In this document: positions 26,982 through 35,914 of the stretch, piece by piece
How positions within the stretch are numbered: position 1 is the first letter of the stretch
How the letters are laid out: the number at the start of each line of letters is the position of its first letter
From: Dehalococcoidales bacterium
GTDB lineage: Bacteria > Chloroflexota > Dehalococcoidia > Dehalococcoidales > UBA3254
Assembly: GCA_016926695.1 (NCBI GenBank)
Contig: JAFGOB010000088.1
Location: forward strand, 29,617-93,616
Direction: 5' to 3'
Length of the DNA: 64,000 nt
Program-made: the position numbers and the translations under genes
The notes under the pieces: model-generated
Seen by the model: the letters and a program-made list of their open reading frames with translations, nothing else
What the model was told of the DNA's origin: nothing
The model's database searches: none

Positions 26982-27440
26982 TCAATCGCTTTCCGCAGTA
27001 GAATCAGGGCTGTTAAACGGATGGATTCTACCCTTTCCAGGGAAATCCCACATACCGCCTTTGAATTCTATCGGGCCCTGGGGACAGAAATTGGGCCTGG
27101 CATTCAGCAACCCTTCAGGGACGTCCGGCCTTGATTGCCACCATTTGTAGTATTCACCAGCCTCATCTTGAGTGATGATACCCTCTTCGGCCAGCCTGTC
27201 AAGCCTGCCCTTGAAGGCTTCATCAGCAAGTTCTTGCCTGGCCTCTTTGAAAGCCTCTTCCAGATCCGCCTGGTTTACACCCAGTTTTTCGGCCACTCTG
27301 GCCATAAATTCATCGCCATGATTACCACCGGACTTGCCGTTTCCGGGCTGAGCATATACTACTCCGCCGATAACACCCACCGCCGTTACCACCACAACCG
27401 CCAGGACAATCACCAGGACCCATTTCTTCTTCCGCCACAT
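26982..27440 (-). CDS. DUF2680-like exported protein
   Basis: A 152-residue protein with an N-terminal signal or anchor (basic MWRKKK then a 22-residue hydrophobic run to about 30, ending VVYA). The mature part contains RVAEKLGVNQADLEEAFKEARQELADEAF and RLDRLAEEGIITQDEAGEYYKWWQSRPDVPEG, the pattern of DUF2680-type exported proteins of unknown function, with helical EF-like repeats. The C terminus is Pro/Gly-rich. GGAGG lies about 9 bases before ATG 27440. Confidence 0.78.
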   Translation of the reverse strand: MWRKKKWVLVIVLAVVVVTAVGVIGGVVYAQPGNGKSGGNHGDEFMARVAEKLGVNQADLEEAFKEARQELADEAFKGRLDRLAEEGIITQDEAGEYYKWWQSRPDVPEGLLNARPNFCPQGPIEFKGGMWDFPGKGRIHPFNSPDSTAESD

Positions 27441-27693
27441 GTTTTGTACCCTCCTTGTTATGAAGGTTTCTGAACAGGTAAATTTCGAATACCGGCTTTG
27501 CCTTCTCCCTTTATAAAATAATAGCCGATTACTGTTAAGGAATTATTAAGACAATAATTCCGCTGAAACAACGCTTTTTGAGGGTAAAAGTTGCTCTGAA
27601 GATCGTAATATGGTAATCTTATATATGTAAATAGCGATAATATCCACAACGATTTACGAAACATTTTCATCGATTTGGAGGACTGGTATTACA

Positions 27694-28167
27694 ATGGTGG
27701 TGGGCGGAGGAAAGAGCAATCGCACCGAGATCAAGAAACTGCTGCGAGACGGGATGAGCTATGCAGTCATAGGCAAGACCATCGGTTTATCAAGAGAAAG
27801 GGTACGTCAACTGGCGCAGGAAAGCGGACTGGACAGGCTGCGCTGGGAGGTTCCGGAGGGATATCTGCCTTTAAGGAAATATGCCGAGGCGAGGGGACTT
27901 ACCCCCGGAATCGTCCTTGGAAGAGTAAGGAGCGGCGAAATTCCCGCCCTGAAAATCCGCAACAGGCTGTATATCCACTTCAGCGAAGGCAAACGCTGTC
28001 ACCGCTGCGGTAAAAAGCTGGATGAATCATTGCAGGAAAGCCGGAGGCTTGTCTGTGACGAGTGCAAGGCCAGGGCCAGAAAAAAGGCCGGCTGGCGTTC
28101 TTTTTATCGCAGGATGAATATGCCCCTGGGTCCAACCCTGAACTACGTAAAAAAAGCTTCAGATTAA
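27694..28167 (+). CDS. Helix-turn-helix protein with C-terminal zinc ribbon
   Basis: A 157-residue putative DNA-binding protein. Residues 8-45 (EIKKLLRDGMSYAVIGKTIGLSRERVRQLAQESG) form a helix-turn-helix resembling sigma region 4. Residues 55-95 (GYLPLRKYAEARGLTPGIVLGRVRSGEIPALKI) resemble an excisionase or MerR-type winged helix. The end has a zinc ribbon with CHRCGKKL and CDECKARARKK. I know no named family. GGAGG is 12 bases before ATG 27694. Transcribed away from the branched-chain operon, with which it converges across 42 bases. Confidence 0.75.
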   Translation: MVVGGGKSNRTEIKKLLRDGMSYAVIGKTIGLSRERVRQLAQESGLDRLRWEVPEGYLPLRKYAEARGLTPGIVLGRVRSGEIPALKIRNRLYIHFSEGKRCHRCGKKLDESLQESRRLVCDECKARARKKAGWRSFYRRMNMPLGPTLNYVKKASD

Positions 28168-28209
28168 CGGCATTCGTTCTTCAGACATACGGCGTTCAAG
28201 CAACCGCGG

Positions 28210-29799
28210 TTAATTCTTCGGATTTTTGATCAGCCAGTATTCCAGGCTGTCCGCCAGGGCCAGCCAACTGGCCTCTATGATGTTGGTTGAGCTGCCCACG
28301 GTATGCCATTCGTTTACGCCGTCGCTGGACTCTATCAGCACCCTTACCTGCGACCCGGTGCCTATGCTTTCTTCCAAAATACGGACCTTGTAGTCCACCA
28401 GTTTAACCTGGGCCAGGCTGGGATAAAACTGAAGCAGGGCCTTACGCAGTGCCGCATCCAGGGCATTGACCGGGCCGTTGCCTTCCGCGGCGGTATGTAT
28501 AGTCTCTTTTCCCACGGTTACCTTGACCATGGCTTCCGACAGCATATCATCGGTGCTGCTCAGAGAAGGCGGTCTGCGCCGCTTTTCTACGACCAGCATG
28601 AAATCCACCAGCTTGAAGGGCGATTGATAGCCCGGTTTAGCCCTGCGAATCAGCAGTTCAAAGGAAGCCTCTGCCTGGTCATACTGAAAACCCAGGCTTT
28701 CCAGTTTTTTCACCTGCTCCAGCAGGTCCTGGGCTTCCTTTCCGTCAGCGGACAGCTCCACTCCCATTTCCCTGGCCTTGAGGCCGATGTTGTCCTTGCC
28801 TGAAAGCTCCGAGACGGTAACCTTGAAATGGTTACCGACCTTCAGCGGGTCCACATGCTGGTAGCTTTCACTCCATTTACGCATGGCATTGACATGGAAC
28901 CCGGCTTTATGGCTGAAAGCGCTGGCTCCGACGTAGGGCATGAAGGGATCGTGCACCAGGTTGGCCACTTCACTGATATAGCGCGATATTTCGGTCAAAC
29001 GGGAAAGCTGCTCGTCAGTGACGCAGTCTATTCCCATTTTCAGCTTCAGATTGGGGATGATAACGCATAGATTGGCATTGCCGCAGCGTTCGCCGTATCC
29101 GTTAATTGTACCCTGGACCTGGGTGGCGCCGGCTTTAACGGCAGCCAGGGTGTTAGCTATTCCCAGGCCGCAGTCATTATGGGCGTGCATAGCTACTTCC
29201 ACCCGCGATACCCGGCAGGCGTCCCGGACAGCCCCGGCCACCTCATCCGGCAAGGCCCCTCCGTTGGTATCGCAAAGGATAAGGCTCACCGCCCCGGCTT
29301 CCACCGCGGTCTGCAGACATCTGAGGGCATATTCCTTATCCGCCTTGTATCCATCAAAAAAATGCTCGGCATCGTAAAAAACATCCATGCCGTTGTCCCG
29401 CAGAAAACGGATGGAATCGGAAATCATGTTGAGGTTTTCTTCCGGCGTGGTCCTCAGTACCTGCGCGACGTGATGAATGGAGTTTTTCGCTACGATCGTG
29501 GCTATCGGCATCTCCGTTTCGACCAGTGCCAGCAGGTTGACATCATTATCCGCCCTGGTTTTAGGCCGGCGGGTTGAACCGAAGGCCACCACTTTTGAAT
29601 TGAGCAGTTTCAGATTTCTGACCTGGTTAAAAAAATCAGCGTCCTTGGGATTAGAACCCGGCCACCCGCCTTCAATATAGTGTACGCCTATCTCATCCAG
29701 CTTCTGGACAATATGCAGTTTATCCACCAGTGAAAAGGAAATTCCCTCTCTCTGGGCGCCGTCCCTGAGAGTTGTATCGTATATTTTTACCGCGGTCAT
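28210..29799 (-). CDS. cimA: Citramalate synthase
   Basis: Condenses pyruvate and acetyl-CoA to (R)-citramalate, the first step of the threonine-independent isoleucine route. The 529-residue protein begins VKIYDTTLRDGAQREGISFSLVDKLHIVQ, with the HMGL-like TIM barrel motifs GGWPGSNPKD, CDTNGGALP and AMHAHNDCGLGIANTLAAV (metal ligands His-x-His) and a C-terminal LeuA-type allosteric dimer domain (about 395-515). DTTLRDGAQ rather than DTTLRDGEQ and the length place it with citramalate rather than isopropylmalate synthases. It is the last gene of the ilv-leu operon, 194 bases after leuB, and a C-rich hairpin (29860-29882) lies in that gap. Confidence 0.93.
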   Translation of the reverse strand: MTAVKIYDTTLRDGAQREGISFSLVDKLHIVQKLDEIGVHYIEGGWPGSNPKDADFFNQVRNLKLLNSKVVAFGSTRRPKTRADNDVNLLALVETEMPIATIVAKNSIHHVAQVLRTTPEENLNMISDSIRFLRDNGMDVFYDAEHFFDGYKADKEYALRCLQTAVEAGAVSLILCDTNGGALPDEVAGAVRDACRVSRVEVAMHAHNDCGLGIANTLAAVKAGATQVQGTINGYGERCGNANLCVIIPNLKLKMGIDCVTDEQLSRLTEISRYISEVANLVHDPFMPYVGASAFSHKAGFHVNAMRKWSESYQHVDPLKVGNHFKVTVSELSGKDNIGLKAREMGVELSADGKEAQDLLEQVKKLESLGFQYDQAEASFELLIRRAKPGYQSPFKLVDFMLVVEKRRRPPSLSSTDDMLSEAMVKVTVGKETIHTAAEGNGPVNALDAALRKALLQFYPSLAQVKLVDYKVRILEESIGTGSQVRVLIESSDGVNEWHTVGSSTNIIEASWLALADSLEYWLIKNPKN

Positions 29800-29859
29800 A
29801 TGATCCCCTTATGCCAGAACTACCGGATGCTCTGAACTTATTTTTCACCCTCACCCTAG

Positions 29860-29882
29860 CCCTCTCCCTTGATGGGAGAGGG
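29860..29882. repeat. C-rich palindrome between leuB and cimA
   Basis: CCCTCTCCC (29860-29868) and GGGAGAGGG (29874-29882) form a 9-base perfect stem around TTGAT. It is related in text to other CTTCTCCC/CCATCAAGGGA fragments (for example 47965) and is likely a dispersed repeat or an intra-operon hairpin. Confidence 0.55.
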
Positions 29883-29993
29883 AATGGAGCAGTAATCTGT
29901 AAGAAGGTAAGGGGAAAAATCTACTTATACCTTTTTATTCAGTTACTCCCATCAAGGATAAAAAATAATATGTGGCTAGCTCATGAACAGCGT

Positions 29994-31094
29994 TTAGCTG
30001 TAGCTTTTTATTTTCTTGACGATGATATCGCCCATCTCGCTGGTGCCCATGCGGGTACAGCCATCCGCCATGATATCGTGTGTCCTGTATCCCTCGTTCA
30101 AAATATCTTCAACGGAATTTTCTATGATCTGAGCCTCCTTTTCCAGAGACAGAGAATAACGGAACAGCATTGCCACGCTGAGAATGGTAGCTATGGGGTT
30201 AACCCTGTTTTGCCCGGTATATTTGGGCGCGCTTCCGTGAATGGGCTCGTACAATCCCATTACCCTGGCGCCCGGGGCCGGGATGCCCGCGATGCTGGCT
30301 GAGGGCATCATACCCATCGAGCCGGTCAGTATCGAGGCCTCATCTGTTAAAATATCCCCGAAGGTATTTTCCATTACCGTCACATCGAAATAACCCGGAT
30401 TCTGGATAAATCTCATGGAACAGGTGTCCACCAGCATGTTTTCAAGCTGGACATCCGGATAATCCGCCGCTACCTCGGATGCCACCTGTCGCCAAAGCCG
30501 GGATGATTGCAGCACGTTGGCTTTATCCACCGAGACCAGTTTCTTACGGCGTTTCTGGGCCAGCTCAAACCCCACCCGTACAATACGCTCGATCTCCTGT
30601 TCCGAATAAGCCATGCTATCCACCGCCCTGCGCCCGCGGGAGGTGGTCCACTGCCTCTTGGGACGTCCGAAATAGAGCCCCCCGGTTAGCTCGCGGACAA
30701 CGATGAAATCGGTCCCCTTGACGATTTCAGGCTTGAGCGGAGTAGCATTCACCAGTTGGGAATACAGTTTGACAGGCCGCAGATTGGCGAACAGCCCTAG
30801 TCCCTTACGGATAGCCAGGATGCCGTCCTCAGGATGTATTTTTGCCGTTGGGGCGTCATACCTGGGATCTCCCACAGCCCCAAAAAGGACAGCGTCCTTG
30901 CTCTTGCACATGGCCAATGTTTCATCTGAAAGCGCTGTTCCCTCGGCGGCAATAGCCACGCCTCCGATGAGCCCGCGAGTCAACTCGAAGTTATGTCCGT
31001 ATTTCTTCCCCACCGCTTCAAGTACCTTTATCGCCTCTACAATAATATCCGGTCCGACACCGTCTCCCGGCAGCACCGCAAGTTTGAATTTCAA
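29994..31094 (-). CDS. leuB: 3-Isopropylmalate dehydrogenase
   Basis: Oxidatively decarboxylates 3-isopropylmalate (leucine) and, in citramalate users, probably 3-methylmalate. The 366-residue protein has LAVLPGDGVGPDIIVEAIKVLEAV at the start, FIVVRELTGGLYFGRPK near 130, the NAD/Mg site CSMRFIQNPGYFDVTVMENTFGDILTDEASILTGSMGMMPSAS (cited by parts: CSMRFIQNPGYFDVTVMEN, FGDILTDEASILTGS) and GLYEPIHGSAPKYTGQNRVNP near 280. Its ATG overlaps the leuD stop by four bases. Standard length. Confidence 0.96.
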   Translation of the reverse strand: MKFKLAVLPGDGVGPDIIVEAIKVLEAVGKKYGHNFELTRGLIGGVAIAAEGTALSDETLAMCKSKDAVLFGAVGDPRYDAPTAKIHPEDGILAIRKGLGLFANLRPVKLYSQLVNATPLKPEIVKGTDFIVVRELTGGLYFGRPKRQWTTSRGRRAVDSMAYSEQEIERIVRVGFELAQKRRKKLVSVDKANVLQSSRLWRQVASEVAADYPDVQLENMLVDTCSMRFIQNPGYFDVTVMENTFGDILTDEASILTGSMGMMPSASIAGIPAPGARVMGLYEPIHGSAPKYTGQNRVNPIATILSVAMLFRYSLSLEKEAQIIENSVEDILNEGYRTHDIMADGCTRMGTSEMGDIIVKKIKSYS

Positions 31095-31600
31095 CTTAGT
31101 TTCTCCTTGTTCCCTATTCTTTTCTTTGTATATTCCACCAGACCGCCGGCGTTGATCAGTTCAGACATGAACTCCGGATATGGTTTGGCGCTGAATACCT
31201 GGTTACTGGTTAAATTTACTATTTTCCCACCGGCCAGGTCAACTTCCAGAACATCCCCCTCCTTGATTTTATCGACACATTCTCCGCACTCCAGCAGGGG
31301 CAGACCTATATTGATAGCATTGCGGAAAAATATGCGCGCAAAACTGCGTGCGATAACGCAGGAAACCCCGGCTGACTTAATCGCCAGCGGCGCATGCTCG
31401 CGTGACGAACCGCAGCCTAAATTGGAATCGGCCAGGATTATATCCCCTTCATTCATCTTTTTTACGAACTCAGGATCAATGTCCTCCATGCAATGTTTGG
31501 CCAGCTCCAGCGGGTCCGAAACGTTCAGATAACGCGCCGGAATAATAACATCCGTATCCACATTCGCCCCGAATTTATGAACCTGTCCTTTTAGAATCAT
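31091..31600 (-). CDS. leuD: 3-Isopropylmalate dehydratase small subunit
   Basis: Swivel-domain subunit of the LeuCD aconitase-type isomerase that interconverts 2- and 3-isopropylmalate; the pair probably also handles citramalate. The 169-residue protein has KFGANVDTDVIIPARYLN at the start and DSNLGCGSSREHAPLAIKSAG near 68. The in-frame upstream start at 31663 adds 21 residues with no family support, while AGAGGGG directly precedes ATG 31600, so the shorter form is used. Stop overlaps the leuB ATG by ATGA. It lies 136 bases after an inserted alkyltransferase-like gene. Confidence 0.94.
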   Translation of the reverse strand: MILKGQVHKFGANVDTDVIIPARYLNVSDPLELAKHCMEDIDPEFVKKMNEGDIILADSNLGCGSSREHAPLAIKSAGVSCVIARSFARIFFRNAINIGLPLLECGECVDKIKEGDVLEVDLAGGKIVNLTSNQVFSAKPYPEFMSELINAGGLVEYTKKRIGNKEKLS

Positions 31601-31735
31601 TTTTCCCCTCTTTAGCCGGATTTCCGCCGGACCGGTCAGTGCCTTCCGCATCAACAGCCTCAAATCCGGCCAGTCCTGACGTAATTCCCGTTAATTATCG
31701 CTGTTTGTCCGTGCGTAGTCCAGACGCAACGGAGT

Positions 31736-32218
31736 TCAATCGTCCTTTAATTCCGCCAGTTTTTTCTCGTAATCCTGTACCCTGGCTTTCCCCCTGGAAC
31801 GGACGATGGTATGGCCTTCTTCCTCCAGACGGACGGCCTGAGCCTCCACTCCGCCCGGGTACCTGGGATTAAGCTCTCCCCCCGTTTTCAGCGTCCGCCA
31901 GTAAGGTGTGATATTTTTTTCTCCGCCGAAAGCCAGCTCGTCAGCGGCATTAGCCGCCACCCAGGCAAAGATCCCCGTGGTGATCGGACAGCCGATAGTC
32001 GCTCCATGTTTAAGCGCCAGCGCCTGTCTTATTTCATTAATCGTCGTCACTTTTCCCGGCGGTACAGAGCGCATATACGCGTCCACCTCCAGCGGGGCCG
32101 GTATCACCACTGTTCCCGTTCCCCATCTCTGGTTCATTTTTTCCGTAATCTGCACAACCCTGGGACCGCCGCTGTCATCATGCAGTTTTTCCTGCCAGCT
32201 CTTACGCCTCTTTGCCAT
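31736..32218 (-). CDS. Alkyltransferase-like (MGMT-family) protein inside the leu operon
   Basis: A 160-residue protein of the O6-alkylguanine-DNA alkyltransferase C-terminal-domain type. PLEVDAYMRSVPPGKVTTINEIRQALA carries the helix-turn-helix, GATIGCPITTGIFAWVAANAA follows, and ITPYWRTLKTGGELNPRYPGG stands where alkyltransferases have PCHRV. The acceptor Cys-containing PCHR motif is replaced by PYWR, so it resembles alkyltransferase-like (ATL) proteins that bind but do not repair alkylated DNA. The Cys in IGCPI is not in the usual position. It lies between leuC and leuD with 74- and 135-base gaps and has nothing obvious to do with leucine. Confidence 0.78.
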   Translation of the reverse strand: MAKRRKSWQEKLHDDSGGPRVVQITEKMNQRWGTGTVVIPAPLEVDAYMRSVPPGKVTTINEIRQALALKHGATIGCPITTGIFAWVAANAADELAFGGEKNITPYWRTLKTGGELNPRYPGGVEAQAVRLEEEGHTIVRSRGKARVQDYEKKLAELKDD

Positions 32219-32292
32219 ATCGAATCCCTCCTCCAGCTTCCTTAAAGGTATATCCTGGAAGGCGACCCCTTATAGGGACGCCTCGAGAAACG

Positions 32293-33546
32293 TCAGGCTA
32301 TTTCCTCCGGCGAGACTATGCGTCCCGCCACAGCACTGGCTGCCGCAACCGCCGGATTGGCCAGGTAGACCTCTGATTTGGGGCTACCCATACGTCCCAC
32401 GAAATTCCGGTTGGTAGTTGAGACAGCCCTCTCCCCCGCTGCCAGAATGCCCATATGACCTCCCAGGCAGGGGCCGCAGGTGGGTGTACTGACCACGCCC
32501 CCGGCCCGAATAAAGGTCTCAATAAGCCCTTCCCTGAGGGCCTCCAGGTAAATCTGCTGGGTGCCGGGAAGAATAATACAGCGGACATTGGAGTTGACCT
32601 TTTTTCCCTTTAAAACGGATGCGGCTATTTGCAGGTCTTCCAGACGCCCGTTGGTGCAACTCCCGATAACAGCCTGGTCTATGGCCACACTGCTGAACCG
32701 GCTGACCGGTCCCGTGTTGGACGGCAGGTGAGGCGCCGCTACCTGCGGCTCGATTTCGGCAGCGTCCCATTCAAATACCTGAGCGTAAACGGCATTTTCA
32801 TCCGCTTCATACACGGTATATTTCCTCTTCGCCCGCGGCTTCAGATATTCCAGCGTTTTCTCATCGACTCTGAACAGACCGGCTTTCGCCCCTGCTTCAA
32901 TAGCCATATTGGCCATGGTAAAGCGGCCATCCATGGAAAGCGCATCAATAGCTTCGCCAGTGAACTCCATCGAGGCATAGAGCGCGCCATCCACTCCTAT
33001 CCGGCCGATGGTATACAGGATCAGGTCCTTGCCTCCCACCCATTTTCCCGTTTTACCGTGAAAGATAAATTTGAGGGTCTGTGGTACCTTCATCCAGATG
33101 TCTCCGGTCGCCATGGCTGAAGCGATATCCGTCGATCCCATACCGGTGGCGAAGGCCCCCACCGCTCCGTAGGTGCAGGTATGCGAGTCCGCCCCGACCA
33201 CAACATCGCCGGGTAAGACCAGGCCCTGTTCGGGCAGCAGTACATGCTCTATGCCCATTGCTCCGACTTCGAAGAAGATGATTCCCTGCTCCCTGGCAAA
33301 CTCACGCACCACTTTGGCCTGCTCGGCTGAATTGATGTCTTTATTCGGTACGAAATGGTCGGGTACCATGACCACCTTTCCCGGATCAAAGACCTTCACT
33401 CCGAGCTTGCGGAATTCCCTGATAGCTATAGGAGCCGTCACATCATTCGAGAGCACCATATCTACCTTGCAATTGATAAACTCGCCGGCACTGACCTCTT
33501 TTTTTCCGGAATGGGCCGCCAGTATCTTTTCCGCTAACGTCATCAT
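32293..33546 (-). CDS. leuC: 3-Isopropylmalate dehydratase large subunit
   Basis: Catalytic 4Fe-4S subunit of the LeuCD isomerase. The 417-residue protein is of the shorter (archaeal/HacA-like) type: [38 protein letters not shown] (in parts: [30 protein letters not shown]), with cluster ligands in [13 protein letters not shown] and [14 protein letters not shown]. Ends [22 protein letters not shown], the usual late motif. Tandem ATG codons at 33546 and 33543; GGAG is 8 bases upstream of the first. Between leuA (61 bases) and the alkyltransferase-like gene (74 bases). Confidence 0.96.
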   Translation of the reverse strand: MMTLAEKILAAHSGKKEVSAGEFINCKVDMVLSNDVTAPIAIREFRKLGVKVFDPGKVVMVPDHFVPNKDINSAEQAKVVREFAREQGIIFFEVGAMGIEHVLLPEQGLVLPGDVVVGADSHTCTYGAVGAFATGMGSTDIASAMATGDIWMKVPQTLKFIFHGKTGKWVGGKDLILYTIGRIGVDGALYASMEFTGEAIDALSMDGRFTMANMAIEAGAKAGLFRVDEKTLEYLKPRAKRKYTVYEADENAVYAQVFEWDAAEIEPQVAAPHLPSNTGPVSRFSSVAIDQAVIGSCTNGRLEDLQIAASVLKGKKVNSNVRCIILPGTQQIYLEALREGLIETFIRAGGVVSTPTCGPCLGGHMGILAAGERAVSTTNRNFVGRMGSPKSEVYLANPAVAAASAVAGRIVSPEEIA

Positions 33547-33607
33547 CTGTTATTCTCCATTTACGTTATAGTCCGGGAATATCGCCGGATTCTCACCGGG
33601 CAGCAGC

Positions 33608-35134
33608 TCAGGCGCCTTTCACGTTATTCTTCTTGACGAAAAGCAGCCTGTTGAGGGCATTCATGTAAGCCCTGGCGCTGGCAACAATTATGTCCGTATC
33701 CGCCCCCCTCCCTGTATAAGTCACGCCGTCGCTTTCAATCCTTATAAGGACTTCCCCCATAGCATCTATGCCCTCGGTAACCGAATTAACCGTGAATTCC
33801 GTCAGGTTATTGGGAACGTTTACGATACGGTTGATAGCCTTATATACCGCATCTACCGGGCCTGTTCCCACCGAAGCATCCTCCAGGATATGATCCCGGG
33901 AATCTTTAAGTCTAACCGAGGCCGTCGGCATACCGCTGCCGCAGGAGATCTGTACCATATCCAGGTGATATACTTCAACCATCGTCCGTTTTTGCTGGGC
34001 AATGACGGTCTCAATATCCTTGTCCGTGACTTCCTTTTTCTTTTCCGCCAGCTCTTTAAAAGCCTGGAACGAACGGTTCAGGTCTTCATCGTCCATCACA
34101 TAGCCCAGCTCAGCCAGTCTTTCTTTAAAGGCATGTCTTCCGCTGAGCTTACCCAGCACCAGGCTGCTGGCGGTAATACCCACATCCTTGGGGTCCATGA
34201 TCTCGTAGGTAATAGGCAGCTTGATTACCCCATCCTGGTGTATGCCGGACTGATGGCGAAAAGCATTGGCGCCGACAATGGCTTTGTTGGGCTGCACGAT
34301 AAATCCCGTCAGCTCGCTAACCAGACGGCTGGTGCTGTGTATATGAGTAGTCTCGATACCGGTAGCCAGGTTAAAAAAGTCCTTGCGGGTGCGGATCGCC
34401 ATGACAATCTCTTCCAGGGAAGCGTTGCCTGCCCGCTCTCCAATACCGTTGATGGTACATTCGACCTGCCTGGCGCCTTTTAGTACCGCCGCCAGGCTGT
34501 TGGCCACCGCCAGTCCCAGGTCGTTATGGCAGTGCACACTGACCACGGCTTTATGAATATTCGGCACGTTCTCAAAGATGCCCGCTATGCGCTGCGCCCA
34601 TTCATCAGGTATAGCATAACCCACGGTATCCGGGATATTGAGCGTAGTAGCCCCCGCTTCTATCACCGCCTCCAGTATCCGATACATGAATACGGGATCG
34701 GTCCGGCTGGCATCCATAGGAGAAAATTCGATATCCGGGGTATATTTTTTGGCCCTGGCTACCATCTCCCCGGACGTTTGCAGTATCTCATCCCGGCTCT
34801 TTTTCAACTGGTGCAACAGGTGTATATCCGATGAGGATAGAAAAATATGAATACGCGGACTGGCTGCCTCCTTTACGGCATCCCAGGCACGGTCTATTGC
34901 CTGCGGGTTGGCATGAGACAATCCGCATATAGTTGATCCCCTGACTTCCTTTGATATCAGCTTGACTGCCTCGTAATCGCCCGGGGAACTCATGGGAAAA
35001 CCGGCTTCAATTACATCTACTTTCAGCTTTTCCAGTTGTTTGGCGATTTCCAGCTTTTCCTGAATGTTCAGCGTCCCCCCGGCAGCCTGTTCCCCATCTC
35101 TTAAGGTGGTATCGAATATTATTACATTTTTCAT
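33608..35134 (-). CDS. leuA: 2-Isopropylmalate synthase
   Basis: Condenses acetyl-CoA with 2-ketoisovalerate, the first committed step to leucine. The 508-residue protein starts [20 protein letters not shown], with the HMGL barrel motifs [25 protein letters not shown] and [19 protein letters not shown], and a C-terminal regulatory domain (about 390-500) for leucine inhibition. ATG 35134 has AAGGGA 8 bases upstream and is preferred to an in-frame TTG at 35152. The 234-base gap to ilvN upstream is longer than other gaps in this operon and stands where related operons carry ilvC. Confidence 0.95.
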   Translation of the reverse strand: MKNVIIFDTTLRDGEQAAGGTLNIQEKLEIAKQLEKLKVDVIEAGFPMSSPGDYEAVKLISKEVRGSTICGLSHANPQAIDRAWDAVKEAASPRIHIFLSSSDIHLLHQLKKSRDEILQTSGEMVARAKKYTPDIEFSPMDASRTDPVFMYRILEAVIEAGATTLNIPDTVGYAIPDEWAQRIAGIFENVPNIHKAVVSVHCHNDLGLAVANSLAAVLKGARQVECTINGIGERAGNASLEEIVMAIRTRKDFFNLATGIETTHIHSTSRLVSELTGFIVQPNKAIVGANAFRHQSGIHQDGVIKLPITYEIMDPKDVGITASSLVLGKLSGRHAFKERLAELGYVMDDEDLNRSFQAFKELAEKKKEVTDKDIETVIAQQKRTMVEVYHLDMVQISCGSGMPTASVRLKDSRDHILEDASVGTGPVDAVYKAINRIVNVPNNLTEFTVNSVTEGIDAMGEVLIRIESDGVTYTGRGADTDIIVASARAYMNALNRLLFVKKNNVKGA

Positions 35135-35368
35135 AATAATTTCCCTTAACAATTTCTAGTTTTTTCTTCCGGGACCTTCCTGCGACGGCATATCCGAAAC
35201 ACCCGGTTTCCCCGGTGAGTGATATCCCGAAATGCCCGTCCGATCAGGACCTCATACGTCCTTCAGACATATATACGCTAACCCCGCACCGTGAAACCTG
35301 TTATATACGCGTAGAGCTGCCGCCCGGGACCCGGACCGATATAATTATATTTTATGTATATCCAACTC
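35135..35368 (-). other. 234-base gap between ilvN and leuA, position of the expected ilvC
   Basis: No reading frame and no recognisable ilvC remnant. It contains several short hairpins on the minus strand, for example AGGAC/GTCCT near 35250 and CACCGG/CCGGGTG near 35205, and a TATAAT-like box near 35345. It may hold an internal promoter or leader for leuA. Confidence 0.5.
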
Positions 35369-35914
35369 TTATTCGTCCGGCTGAACTTCCGCCGCCGTTT
35401 TGGCTGGCAGCGAATCTTCGGTACCGGAACCGCCGCGAGCCATGGCGATTCTGCCCGTTCGGGTGAGCTCTCTTATCCCGAACGGGCGAAGAAGGCCGAG
35501 AAGTGATTCGATCTTATCCTCCGTCCCGGTTATCTCAACAGTCAATGTATCCTGGGAAACATCCACAATATCGGCTTTAAAAATATCCACGATCTGTATG
35601 ATTTCGCTGCGGCTGGCAGCCGGAGCGCTGACCTTTATCAGGGCCAGTTCGCGAATCACGATATCTTCATCCGTGATATCGGATACCTTGACAACCTCAA
35701 CTACTTTGCTCAGCAGTTGCTTCCTGACCTGCTCGACCATGGTGATAGAGCCGTCAACCACGAAGGTAATGCGGGAAAAACCCGGCGTTTCGCTGTTCCC
35801 GACCGCGATGCTGGCAATATTAAAGCTTCTCCGGCGGAAAAGACTGACCATCCGGTTCAGGACACCGGGGTTGTCCTCCACCAGGGCTACTAGGGTGTGT
35901 TTTGTTGAGACCAT
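35369..35914 (-). CDS. ilvN: Acetolactate synthase small (regulatory) subunit
   Basis: Binds valine and activates IlvB. The 181-residue protein starts STKHTLVALVEDNPGVLNRMVSLFRRRSFNIASIAVG, the ACT domain of IlvH/IlvN, followed by the second ACT-like part (RELALIKVSAPAASRSEIIQIVDIF) and a short acidic tail. The ATG at 35914 lies inside ilvB, a 25-base overlap, so translation is coupled. Followed by the 234-base ilvC-less gap. Confidence 0.95.
   Translation of the reverse strand: MVSTKHTLVALVEDNPGVLNRMVSLFRRRSFNIASIAVGNSETPGFSRITFVVDGSITMVEQVRKQLLSKVVEVVKVSDITDEDIVIRELALIKVSAPAASRSEIIQIVDIFKADIVDVSQDTLTVEITGTEDKIESLLGLLRPFGIRELTRTGRIAMARGGSGTEDSLPAKTAAEVQPDE

Noticed and set aside
35135..35368. 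Remnant of ilvC between ilvN and leuA
   Set aside because: No frame shows the KARI Rossmann or knotted-domain motifs by eye; only short hairpins are seen.
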